DNA of 10,068 nucleotides. Origin: an uncultured Saprospirales bacterium (GTDB taxonomy: Bacteria; Bacteroidota; Bacteroidia; Chitinophagales; JADIYW01). The notes below the pieces were generated by a model. It saw nothing but the letters and a program-made list of their open reading frames with translations. It was not told where the DNA came from and did not search any database. The position numbers were made by a program, and so were the translations under genes. The stretch lies in assembly GCA_938008535.1 (NCBI GenBank), contig CALLKF010000037.1, positions 1-10,068 on the forward strand, given 5' to 3'. Within the stretch, counting starts at the first letter, position 1, and every line of letters begins with the position of its first letter. Below, piece after piece: positions 1 to 5,680 of this stretch.

Positions 1-62
1 GCTTCCTGCAGCGCATCAGTTTTTTTTGCATCGGCTTCCGCGATTTTCCACCTGCGTTCCAT
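1..62 (-). CDS. recJ: Probable RecJ single-strand-specific exonuclease, N-terminal fragment
   Basis: The minus strand opens with ATG at 62-60 and stays open to the window edge (20 codons plus 2 bases). The product begins MERRWKIAEADAKKTDALQE. From memory, Bacteroidota RecJ proteins begin in a very similar way (M-x-K/R-R-W, then a charged helix). RecJ is a 5'-3' single-strand DNA exonuclease of the DHH family that acts in recombination and repair. None of its catalytic motifs lies in this fragment, so the call rests on the N-terminal pattern alone. The start is 4 bases beyond the TGA of the polyprenyl synthase gene, which suggests cotranscription. The gene continues left of the window. An open frame and start are clear; the identity is moderately supported. 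Confidence 0.5.
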   Translation of the reverse strand, partial: MERRWKIAEADAKKTDALQE

Positions 63-66
63 GTGA

Positions 67-1029
67 TCAGTATTTCCTGTCGGTAGTATAACGAACCAGT
101 TCTTCCAGCGCCGAACGGGCAGGGCTTTCGGGGAAGAGGTGTAAGATAGCGAGCGCCTGGTCGCAGTAATTGTTCATTTTCTCCGCGGCATATGCGATTC
201 CCCCCGATTTATTGACCGTGTCTATCACATACCTGATTTTTTCCGGGTCCTTGTTTTCATTTTTCATGATGTAGACCAGTTGCCTTCTTGTTTTCGGATC
301 GGTCGTGTTGAGTGTATGTATCAGGGGAAGTGTAAGTTTCTTTTCCCGGATGTCGTTCCCGGTTGGCTTACCCACATTGGCGGAGCCGTAATCGAAGAGA
401 TCGTCTTTTATCTGGAAGGCGATACCTACTTTTTCGCCGAAGGACTTCATTTGTCCGGTTATCGACGCATCACCACAGGTACTTTGCGCTCCTGCGGCGC
501 AGGCCGAAGAAAGCAGGGATGCTGTTTTTCCCCTGATGATATCGAAATAAACGGATTCGTCGAAGTTGAGTTTGCGGGTTTTCTGAATCTGGAGCAATTC
601 CCCCTCGCTCATTTGTTTGACGGCTTCGGAAAGAATATGCAATTGCTCGAATTCGTTGTTACCGGTGGCCAGTAACAAACCTTTGGAAAGCAGGTAATCC
701 CCCACCAGTACGGCGATTTTCTTATTCCAGAGGGCGTTGATCGAGAAGAAACCCCTGCGCATCGGCGAATCATCCACCACATCATCGTGAACCAGTGTGG
801 CTGTGTGCAATAGTTCTACCAGGGCAGCGGCTCTGTAGGTGCTTTCATTGATGGGACCATGTAATTTTGCGCTCAGCAGTACAAACATGGGGCGAAGTTG
901 TTTGCCTTTTCGTTTGATGATGTACTTCATGATCGTGTCCAGCAGGGGTGTTTCGCTACGGACAGCCTCGGCAAATCTCTTTTCAAAGATCTTTAATTCG
1001 TCTCCTATGATGTCGTTGATGAACTGCAT
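67..1029 (-). CDS. Trans-polyprenyl diphosphate synthase (long-chain, IspB/HepT-like)
   Basis: The enzyme condenses isopentenyl diphosphate onto an allylic diphosphate to build the polyprenyl chain used for the quinone side chain (menaquinone in most Bacteroidota). Numbered from the ATG at 1080, visible motifs are the substrate-binding GKQLRP (59-64), the first aspartate-rich motif DDVVD (99-103) in the context HTATLVHDD, and the second, DDLFD (226-230). The fifth residue before the first motif is Ala94; in this family a small residue there goes with long products, a bulky one with C15-C20. The frame is open up to ATG 1080, but I prefer Met18 (ATG 1029-1027). From there the N-terminus (MQFINDIIGDEL) gives the usual family length of about 320 residues, while the 17 preceding residues look like translated leader. 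A one-mismatch -7 element (TTACTTTG on the minus strand, 1075-1068) would also place transcription start downstream of 1080. The catalytic motifs are intact. The exact chain length cannot be read from the sequence. Confidence 0.93.
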   Translation of the reverse strand: MQFINDIIGDELKIFEKRFAEAVRSETPLLDTIMKYIIKRKGKQLRPMFVLLSAKLHGPINESTYRAAALVELLHTATLVHDDVVDDSPMRRGFFSINALWNKKIAVLVGDYLLSKGLLLATGNNEFEQLHILSEAVKQMSEGELLQIQKTRKLNFDESVYFDIIRGKTASLLSSACAAGAQSTCGDASITGQMKSFGEKVGIAFQIKDDLFDYGSANVGKPTGNDIREKKLTLPLIHTLNTTDPKTRRQLVYIMKNENKDPEKIRYVIDTVNKSGGIAYAAEKMNNYCDQALAILHLFPESPARSALEELVRYTTDRKY

Positions 1030-1133
1030 ATAAAATTCCGGCAATTTACCACAGCCCCGGGGCCTGTCAAAGTAAAACATTGGCTTTTACGTGGATTGCA
1101 GTTAAAAACAGTGTTTTTTCGTGAAAAAAATGA

Positions 1134-1141
1134 TAGTTTTG
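1134..1141 (+). promoter_or_regulatory. Possible upstream -7 element of a second tuf promoter
   Basis: TAGTTTTG fits TAnnTTTG exactly. At the expected -33 distance the sequence reads AGTG or GTGT rather than TTTG, so the match is half complete. If used, it would give a leader of about 180 bases. A tandem promoter before a highly expressed gene is plausible, but one 8-base match in T-rich DNA is weak evidence. Confidence 0.25.
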
Positions 1142-1230
1142 TGCAACGAAACCCGAACTGGTTGTGTCTTGCCCCGAAAAAAGTTCAAGCGGGAAAAATT
1201 TTAACTTAACCTAAATAACTTATTAAAAAG

Positions 1231-1261
1231 TTTGATTATTAGGCAGCAATTGATATTTTTG
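1231..1261 (+). promoter_or_regulatory. Bacteroidota-type promoter of tuf
   Basis: TTTG at 1231-1234 and TATTTTTG at 1254-1261 are separated by exactly 19 bases. Both match the known Bacteroidota primary-sigma consensus (TTTG at -33 and TAnnTTTG at -7, usually 19-21 bases apart). Transcription would start near 1266-1268, giving a leader of about 60 bases that is very AT-rich, ends in an A run and has no Shine-Dalgarno motif, as is normal for the phylum. A second -7 match, TAGTTTTG, lies at 1134-1141 but has only a poor -33 partner. The rest of 1081-1326 shows no open frame or further structure that I can support. Confidence 0.75.
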
Positions 1262-1326
1262 CTGAAAATTAATCCGTACAAATTAATTAAAAACATTAAT
1301 TATTAAAATATTTAAAAAAACAAATC

Positions 1327-2514
1327 ATGGCTAAGGAGAAATTTGTAAAAGATAAGCCGCACGTAAACGTAGGAACAATCGGTCACGTTGACCACGGTAA
1401 AACTACTTTGACAGCAGCAATTACGTATGTATTGTCAAAAAGAGGTTTAGCAGAAAAGAAAGATTATGATTCAATCGATGCTGCACCAGAAGAAAAAGAA
1501 AGAGGTATTACAATTAATACTGCTCACGTAGAATACCAAACAGATACTAGACACTATGCACACGTTGACTGCCCTGGTCACGCCGATTATATCAAAAATA
1601 TGATCACTGGTGCTGCTCAAATGGATGGAGCAATTTTAGTAGTTGCTTCTACTGACGGTCCGATGCCGCAAACTAAAGAACATATCCTTTTGGCTGCACA
1701 AGTTGGTGTGCCTAAAATGGTTGTATTTATGAATAAAGTTGATTTAGTTGACGATCCAGAATTATTAGAATTAGTAGAAATGGATATACGTGAAGAATTA
1801 ACTCGTCGTGGTTTTGATGGTGATAATACACCAATCATCCAAGGTTCTGCAATTAAAGCATTACAAGATGATCCAGAAGGTACTGCACAAATTGAAGCTT
1901 TAATGAAAGCTGTTGATGAATGGGTTCCATTACCTGCACGTCCAATTGACCAACCATTCTTATTACCAGTAGAAGATGTATTCTCTATTACAGGTCGTGG
2001 TACAGTTGCTACAGGTCGTATCGAAAGAGGTGTTGTAAAAACAGGTGAGCCAGTTGAAATAGTTGGGTTACAAGAAAAATCAATGACTTCAACTTGTACA
2101 GGTGTTGAGATGTTCCGTAAAATCTTAGACATCGGTGAAGCTGGTGAAAACGTAGGTATCTTATTACGTGGTATTGAAAAAACTGATATTAAACGTGGTA
2201 TGGTAATATGCAAACCAGGTTCTGTAACGCCACATACTGAATTCAAATGTGAGGTTTATATCTTATCGAAGGATGAAGGTGGACGTCATACACCATTCTT
2301 CAACAAATATCGTCCTCAGTTCTACTTGAGAACGACAGACGTTACAGGTGAGATTGAATTACCTTCTGGTGTAGAAATGGTTATGCCAGGCGATAACGTA
2401 ACATTAACTGTAAAATTAATTTACCCAGTTGCGTTAGAAAAAGGTTTGAAATTTGCTATCCGTGAAGGTGGTAGAACAGTAGGTGCTGGTCAAGTAACTG
2501 AAATTTTAAAATAA
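1327..2514 (+). CDS. tuf: Translation elongation factor Tu
   Basis: EF-Tu brings aminoacyl-tRNA to the ribosomal A site and hydrolyses GTP on codon recognition; it is cytosolic. The 395 residues match the usual length. Domain 1 carries the P-loop GHVDHGKT (19-26), switch I with RGITI (59-63), the G3 motif DCPGH (81-85) with catalytic His85, the G4 motif NKVD (136-139), and the G5 motif GSA (173-175). Domain 2 includes GRGTVATGRIERG, and domain 3 runs to the C-terminal LK. The ATG at 1327 follows an A-rich stretch and begins the family-standard MAKEKF. The gene is first in the plus-strand cluster, behind a good promoter. Codon choice drifts within the gene: Leu and Pro use TTG, CTT, CCG and CCT in the first 400 bases, then almost only TTA and CCA. 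No key residue is missing. Confidence 0.99.
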   Translation: MAKEKFVKDKPHVNVGTIGHVDHGKTTLTAAITYVLSKRGLAEKKDYDSIDAAPEEKERGITINTAHVEYQTDTRHYAHVDCPGHADYIKNMITGAAQMDGAILVVASTDGPMPQTKEHILLAAQVGVPKMVVFMNKVDLVDDPELLELVEMDIREELTRRGFDGDNTPIIQGSAIKALQDDPEGTAQIEALMKAVDEWVPLPARPIDQPFLLPVEDVFSITGRGTVATGRIERGVVKTGEPVEIVGLQEKSMTSTCTGVEMFRKILDIGEAGENVGILLRGIEKTDIKRGMVICKPGSVTPHTEFKCEVYILSKDEGGRHTPFFNKYRPQFYLRTTDVTGEIELPSGVEMVMPGDNVTLTVKLIYPVALEKGLKFAIREGGRTVGAGQVTEILK

Positions 2515-2523
2515 TTATAAACC

Positions 2524-2568
2524 GTCATTAGTCATTAGTCATTTTTTTAAAGTGAGTGACTAATGGCT
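2524..2568 (+). repeat. Heptamer direct repeat forming a hairpin between tuf and tRNA-Trp
   Basis: GTCATTA occurs twice in tandem (2524-2530 and 2531-2537), followed by GTCA. The right-hand part TGACTAATGGCT (2557-2568) pairs with 2530-2541 over 12 base pairs with one G-U, leaving a 15-base loop. The tandem repeat supplies a second left arm (2526-2534) that can form 9 pairs with the same right arm, so the stem can slip by 7 bases. The sequence after the stem (TCTTAGA) is not a T tract, so it does not look like an intrinsic terminator. It ends 6 bases before tRNA-Trp. Processing of the tuf-tRNA transcript, or protection of the tuf 3' end, is my inference. Confidence 0.7.
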
Positions 2569-2574
2569 TCTTAG

Positions 2575-2645
2575 ACGGGCGTAGTTCAAGGGTAGAATGT
2601 CGGTCTCCAAAACCGCTGATGGGAGTTCGAATCTCTCCGCCCGTG
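2575..2645 (+). tRNA. trnW: tRNA-Trp (anticodon CCA)
   Basis: A full cloverleaf can be drawn. The acceptor arms ACGGGCG (2575-2581) and CGCCCGT (2638-2644) pair at all 7 positions. The D stem is GTTC/GAAT (2584-2587 with 2595-2598, one G-U). The anticodon arm is TCGGT/ACCGC (2600-2604 with 2612-2616; the first pair is a mismatch), with loop CTCCAAA and anticodon CCA at 2607-2609. The T stem is GGGAG/CTCTC with loop TTCGAAT (2626-2632). The discriminator is G2645, as expected for bacterial tRNA-Trp. The 3' CCA is not encoded, since CAA follows, and must be added after processing. It lies inside the plus-strand cluster between tuf and secE, a typical Bacteroidota arrangement. Confidence 0.97.
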
Positions 2646-2659
2646 CAAAAAAATGGAAA

Positions 2660-2860
2660 ATGGATAATATTAAATCATATCTTCAATCATCTTACGAAGA
2701 ATTGACTACGAAAGTGACGTGGCCAACTTGGAAAGATTTACAGGCAAATGCAGCTATTGTTGCAGTTGCTGCTTTTATAATTGCACTAATAATTGGCTTA
2801 ATGGATATGATTTCTAACGTAATTTTTAGCGATATTATCTACAAATTGACTAATCCATAA
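2660..2860 (+). CDS. secE: Preprotein translocase subunit SecE
   Basis: SecE is the small membrane subunit that clamps and stabilises SecY in the SecYEG export channel. The product is 66 residues: a short amphipathic N-terminal helix with the family motif EELTTKVTWPTW (residues 14-24 or so), then one hydrophobic membrane segment at about 30-49, ending DIIYKLTNP. This is the usual one-helix bacterial SecE, not the longer three-helix enterobacterial form. The frame is open back to an ATG at 2597, but that start lies inside tRNA-Trp and would add 21 tRNA-encoded residues, so ATG 2660 is the only sensible start. It is 14 bases from the tRNA 3' end. A second ATG at 2653, out of frame, overlaps this start (see findings). 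nusG follows 23 bases later, the classic secE-nusG pairing. Confidence 0.95.
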   Translation: MDNIKSYLQSSYEELTTKVTWPTWKDLQANAAIVAVAAFIIALIIGLMDMISNVIFSDIIYKLTNP

Positions 2861-2883
2861 ATTAACCTGTTCAATATATACAA

Positions 2884-3429
2884 ATGTCAGACGAAAAAAA
2901 ATGGTACGTATTAAGGGTAATTAGCGGCAAGGAAAAAAAACTACGCGATATCATCGAGAAAGAAATTCGTCTTTCTGGTTGGTCTGAAATTATTCCGCAG
3001 GTAATTGTACCTACTGAAAAAGTATATAAACTAAAAGGTGGTAAAAAAGTAATTCACGAAAAGAACTTTTTTCCTGGTTATTTGATGATGGAAGCAGTAG
3101 CAGCTAAATTTAATGGTGATATTGTTCTGCATATTCAAAATATGACCAACGTAATAAGTTTTATTGAAAGAAATAAACCTATCCCTTTAAAAAAAGCAGA
3201 AGTAAATAGAATCTTAGGAAAAGTAGATGAACAGGAAGAAGTTGGTGGCACAACAAGCGAACCATTCTTGGTGGGTGAAGATGTGAAAATAACAGACGGA
3301 CCATTCAATGATTTCACTGGAACTATTGAAGAAATAATGGAAGACAAGAAAAAATTACGCGTAGTCGTAAAAATATTTGGAAGAAAAACTCCTGTGGAGT
3401 TAAATTTTATGCAAGTAGAAAAACAATAA
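2884..3429 (+). CDS. nusG: Transcription termination/antitermination factor NusG
   Basis: NusG binds the clamp of RNA polymerase and couples elongation to Rho or to the ribosome. The 181 residues show the NGN domain first (WYVLRVISGKE at 7-17; FFPGYLMM at 62-69) and the C-terminal KOW domain at about 129-181, with DGPFNDFTGTIEE at 138-150 and FGRKTPVEL at 165-173. Length and domain order are normal for NusG rather than for a specialised paralogue such as RfaH or UpxY. ATG 2884 follows an A-rich stretch, and rplK begins only 3 bases after the stop, so the two are surely on one transcript. Nothing is missing. Confidence 0.98.
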   Translation: MSDEKKWYVLRVISGKEKKLRDIIEKEIRLSGWSEIIPQVIVPTEKVYKLKGGKKVIHEKNFFPGYLMMEAVAAKFNGDIVLHIQNMTNVISFIERNKPIPLKKAEVNRILGKVDEQEEVGGTTSEPFLVGEDVKITDGPFNDFTGTIEEIMEDKKKLRVVVKIFGRKTPVELNFMQVEKQ

Positions 3430-3432
3430 GAA

Positions 3433-3876
3433 ATGGCAAAGGAAATCGAAACGTTTATAAAGTTACAAGTAAAAGGCGGACAAGCAAATCCAGCTCCACC
3501 AATCGGACCAGCTTTAGGTTCTAAAGGTGTGAACATCATGGAGTTTTGCAAACAGTTCAACGCTGCAACTCAAGATAAACAAGGTAAAATTTTACCGTGT
3601 GTAATTACGGTTTTTAAAGATAAATCGTTCACGTTCGTCATCAAGACGCCACCTGCTTCCGCTTTATTGCTGGAATATTCTAAAGCCAAAGCTGGCTCTA
3701 AAATTCCAAATCGTAATAAGGTAGGGTCTGTGTCTTGGGATCAAGTGAAAGAAATTGCAGAAATTAAAATGCCAGATTTAAACTGTTTTACAGTAAAATC
3801 AGCTATGACAATGGTGGCAGGAACTGCAAGAAGTATGGGAATCACTGTTACGGGTGACGCACCATTCCAAGCTTAA
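3433..3876 (+). CDS. rplK: 50S ribosomal protein L11
   Basis: L11 sits at the base of the ribosomal stalk on the GTPase-associated region of 23S rRNA. The 147 residues include the N-terminal proline-rich segment PPIGPALG (22-29), the part that contacts thiostrepton in other bacteria, then GVNIMEFCKQFNAAT (32-46), and the C-terminal rRNA-binding domain from about residue 72 to the end (GTARSMGITV near the C-terminus). The start lies 3 bases after nusG, leaving no room for the upstream L11 leader on which L1 acts in Escherichia coli. The stop codon is part of a small hairpin that runs into the spacer before rplA. Confidence 0.98.
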   Translation: MAKEIETFIKLQVKGGQANPAPPIGPALGSKGVNIMEFCKQFNAATQDKQGKILPCVITVFKDKSFTFVIKTPPASALLLEYSKAKAGSKIPNRNKVGSVSWDQVKEIAEIKMPDLNCFTVKSAMTMVAGTARSMGITVTGDAPFQA

Positions 3877-3924
3877 GCAATTAAGCTGAGAGAGTTTCAC
3901 TCATTTTGAAACGCTATTATCTCA
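3871..3924 (+). promoter_or_regulatory. Two hairpins in the rplK-rplA spacer
   Basis: GCTTAA (3871-3876) and TTAAGC (3881-3886) pair perfectly around a GCAA tetraloop; this stem contains the rplK stop codon. Next, GTTTCA (3894-3899) pairs with TGAAAC (3907-3912) around a 7-base loop. It is extended by AG/CT across one A-G mismatch (3891-3892 with 3914-3915). An alternative outer stem, TGAGA with TCTCA (3887-3891 with 3920-3924), can close around it. The spacer is 64 bases, among the longest in the plus-strand cluster. No T tract follows, so it is not a terminator. A role as a translational operator for L1 is possible in this position but unproven. Confidence 0.4.
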
Positions 3925-3940
3925 TTAAAAACTAACAAAA

Positions 3941-4636
3941 ATGAAAGTTGTTAAAAAAAGAAAAGCCGTTGACGGCAAAATTGAAAAAGGAAAGCTTTAT
4001 TCTCTAGAACAAGCAACAGCATTAGTTAAAGAAATCAACACAACTAAATTCGACGCATCAGTTGATGTACATGTTCGTTTAGGTGTGGATCCGCGTAAAC
4101 CTGACCAAGCTCTTCGTGGCACGGTTAGCTTACCTCACGGAACTGGTAAAACAAAAACAGTGTTGGTGTTATGTTCTGCTGAAAAAGAAAAAGAAGCTAA
4201 AGATGCAGGTGCTGACTATGCTGGCTTAGACGAATATTTAGAAAAAATTGCAGGTGGTTGGACAGATATCGACGTGATTATCTCTACACCAAGTGTAATG
4301 CCTAAGTTAGGTCGTTTAGGTAAGATATTAGGTCCACGCAACTTAATGCCAAATCCAAAATCAGGTACAGTTACTGAAAATGTAGCTGATGCAGTAAAAG
4401 AAGTAAAAAAAGGAAAAATTGCTTTCAAAATCGACAAGTTTGGAATTATCCATACTTCAGTTGGTCGCATATCATTCAATCCAACACAATTGTACGATAA
4501 TGCAAAAGAAATGGTTAGCACTTTAGCTCGTTTGAAACCATCTTCCGCAAAAGGAATTTATTTCAAAAGTATCTTCTTAGCTACAACAATGAGTCCTTCT
4601 ATAGAAGTAGACGTTAAAAGCATTCCTGGTATTTAA
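3941..4636 (+). CDS. rplA: 50S ribosomal protein L1
   Basis: L1 forms the mobile L1 stalk of the 50S subunit at the E site, helps release deacylated tRNA, and in several bacteria also represses its own operon by binding mRNA. The 231 residues match the family length. The signature is at about 123-145 (GRLGKILGPRNLMPNPKSGTVT). Asn replaces the glycine commonly found in GPRGLMP; this looks like ordinary lineage variation. The C-terminus (TMSPSIEVDVKSI) matches the family. The gene ends in two tandem TAA codons. rplJ follows after 25 bases. Confidence 0.98.
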   Translation: MKVVKKRKAVDGKIEKGKLYSLEQATALVKEINTTKFDASVDVHVRLGVDPRKPDQALRGTVSLPHGTGKTKTVLVLCSAEKEKEAKDAGADYAGLDEYLEKIAGGWTDIDVIISTPSVMPKLGRLGKILGPRNLMPNPKSGTVTENVADAVKEVKKGKIAFKIDKFGIIHTSVGRISFNPTQLYDNAKEMVSTLARLKPSSAKGIYFKSIFLATTMSPSIEVDVKSIPGI

Positions 4637-4661
4637 TAATTAGTTTGTAAAAGGCAAAAAA

Positions 4662-5177
4662 ATGACTAAAACAGAAAAACAGGCAAGCATTGTTAGCTTA
4701 ACAGATAAATTCGCTAATTCTAATTTTTTCTACTTTACTGATACTTCAGGTTTAACTGTAGAGAAAATTAATCAATTGAGAAGAATTTGTTTTGAAAAAG
4801 GCATTCAATTGCAAGTTGCCAAAAACACGTTAATTAAGAAAGCACTAGTTGCTGGTGGAAAATTTTCTGATGACTTAGATCCAGTTTTAAGTGGACCTAC
4901 AGCTATCATGTTTACAGAAACTGGTAATTTACCTGCTAGAGTAATTAAACAATTCCACAAAAGTGATACTAAACCGGCTTTAAAAGGTGCTTATATTGAT
5001 TCTGCTGTTTACATAGGAGAAAATCAATTAGAAGCACTAATCAACGTTAAATCTAAAGAAGAATTAATCGGCGACTTAATCGGTTTATTACAATCACCAG
5101 CTAAAAATGTAATCTCTGCTTTAAAATCTAGTGGAGGTAAATTAGCAGGAATCGTTAAAACATTACAAGAAAGATAA
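4662..5177 (+). CDS. rplJ: 50S ribosomal protein L10
   Basis: L10 anchors L7/L12 dimers to the stalk base beside L11. The 171 residues show the N-terminal rRNA-binding domain (VAKNTLIKKAL at about 53-63; LSGPTAIMF at about 76-84), then the long C-terminal helix from about 135 to the end, which carries L12 dimers. ATG 4662 follows an A run (GGCAAAAAA). The preceding spacer has only 25 bases and no visible fold, so the long L10 leader used for autoregulation in E. coli and Firmicutes is absent here. rplL follows after 33 AT-rich bases. Confidence 0.97.
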   Translation: MTKTEKQASIVSLTDKFANSNFFYFTDTSGLTVEKINQLRRICFEKGIQLQVAKNTLIKKALVAGGKFSDDLDPVLSGPTAIMFTETGNLPARVIKQFHKSDTKPALKGAYIDSAVYIGENQLEALINVKSKEELIGDLIGLLQSPAKNVISALKSSGGKLAGIVKTLQER

Positions 5178-5210
5178 AAATAATATTAATAACTTTAAAA
5201 TTTTTAAACA

Positions 5211-5588
5211 ATGGCTGATATTAAAGCATTTGCAGAGCAATTAGTAAACTTAACAGTAAAAGAAGTTAATGAACTAGCTGACATTTTAAAATCTGAATAC
5301 GGAATCGAACCAGCAGCTGCTGCAGTTGCGGTTGCTGCTGCACCTGGCGCTGGCGCTGGTGCTGCTGTTGAAGAAAAAACATCTTTTGATGTAATCTTGA
5401 AAGACGGTGGCGCTCAAAAATTAGGCGTAGTAAAAGTGGTGAAAGAAATCACTGGTCTTGGCTTAAAAGAAGCTAAAGATTTAGTGGATGGTGCACCAAA
5501 ACCAATCAAAGAAGGCGTTTCTAAAGACGAAGCTGAGTCAATCAAAGCTAAGTTAGAAGAAGCTGGAGCTGGTGTTGAATTGAAATAA
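5211..5588 (+). CDS. rplL: 50S ribosomal protein L7/L12
   Basis: L7/L12 is the multicopy acidic stalk protein that recruits EF-Tu, EF-G, IF2 and release factors. Its 125 residues show the three usual parts: an N-terminal dimerisation helix pair (1-33), an Ala/Gly/Val/Pro-rich hinge (about 34-53), and the factor-binding C-terminal domain (54-125), including KEITGLGLKEAKDLVDG. All hinge residues are small, as expected for the flexible linker. It is followed by a strong hairpin with a T tract, which fits the need for several copies of L12 per ribosome compared with far less RNA polymerase. Confidence 0.98.
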   Translation: MADIKAFAEQLVNLTVKEVNELADILKSEYGIEPAAAAVAVAAAPGAGAGAAVEEKTSFDVILKDGGAQKLGVVKVVKEITGLGLKEAKDLVDGAPKPIKEGVSKDEAESIKAKLEEAGAGVELK

Positions 5589-5610
5589 TCAATTCAAAAT
5601 CAAATAGTTA

Positions 5611-5650
5611 AAGTGTCCGATAGCTTCTTTTTGCTATCGAGACACTTTTT
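5611..5650 (+). terminator. Intrinsic terminator or attenuator between rplL and rpoB
   Basis: AAGTGTC CGATAGC (5611-5624) pairs with GCTATCG (5633-5639) and GACACTT (5641-5647): 14 base pairs with a single bulged A at 5640 and an 8-base T-rich loop. The descending arm ends in TTTTT (5646-5650), the T tract of a Rho-independent terminator. No promoter of the Bacteroidota type can be placed between it and rpoB, so rpoB must depend on readthrough. That makes it a partial terminator by inference, like the rplL-rpoB attenuator described in E. coli. The base of the right arm (ACACT, 5642-5646) can also pair with AGTGT (5651-5655), an alternative fold. Confidence 0.85.
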
Positions 5651-5680
5651 AGTGTTTTTACTAATTTTAATTTTCTTTGG

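Noticed and set aside
476..498. Rifampicin resistance substitution in RpoB (residue numbers 476-498, bases about 7106-7174)
   Set aside because: The residues equivalent to E. coli Asp516, His526 and Ser531 are all the sensitive form.
280..675. Plus-strand open frame of 131 codons inside the polyprenyl synthase gene
   Set aside because: It is antisense to a gene with intact catalytic motifs and has no recognisable domain or start context.
1114..1129. T6-CGTG-A6 hairpin as a terminator
   Set aside because: It is a weak, all A-T stem in the divergent region upstream of both genes, where no transcript needs to end.
1617..2246. Minus-strand open frame of 209 codons inside tuf
   Set aside because: It is a shadow of strongly biased EF-Tu codons; the composition of the product is not protein-like.
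2597..2659. A longer SecE starting at ATG 2597
   Set aside because: The extra 21 codons lie mainly inside tRNA-Trp, and the SecE family similarity begins at ATG 2660.
4640..4647. TTAGTTTG as a promoter for rplJ
   Set aside because: The second position mismatches and there is no -33 partner at 19-21 bases.
5190..5197. TAACTTTA as a -7 element for rplL
   Set aside because: One mismatch and no TTTG or TTG at the -33 distance; such matches are expected in AT-rich spacers.
5672..5679. TTTCTTTG as a promoter -7 element for rpoB
   Set aside because: It ends 1 base before the ATG, has a mismatch, and would start transcription inside the gene.
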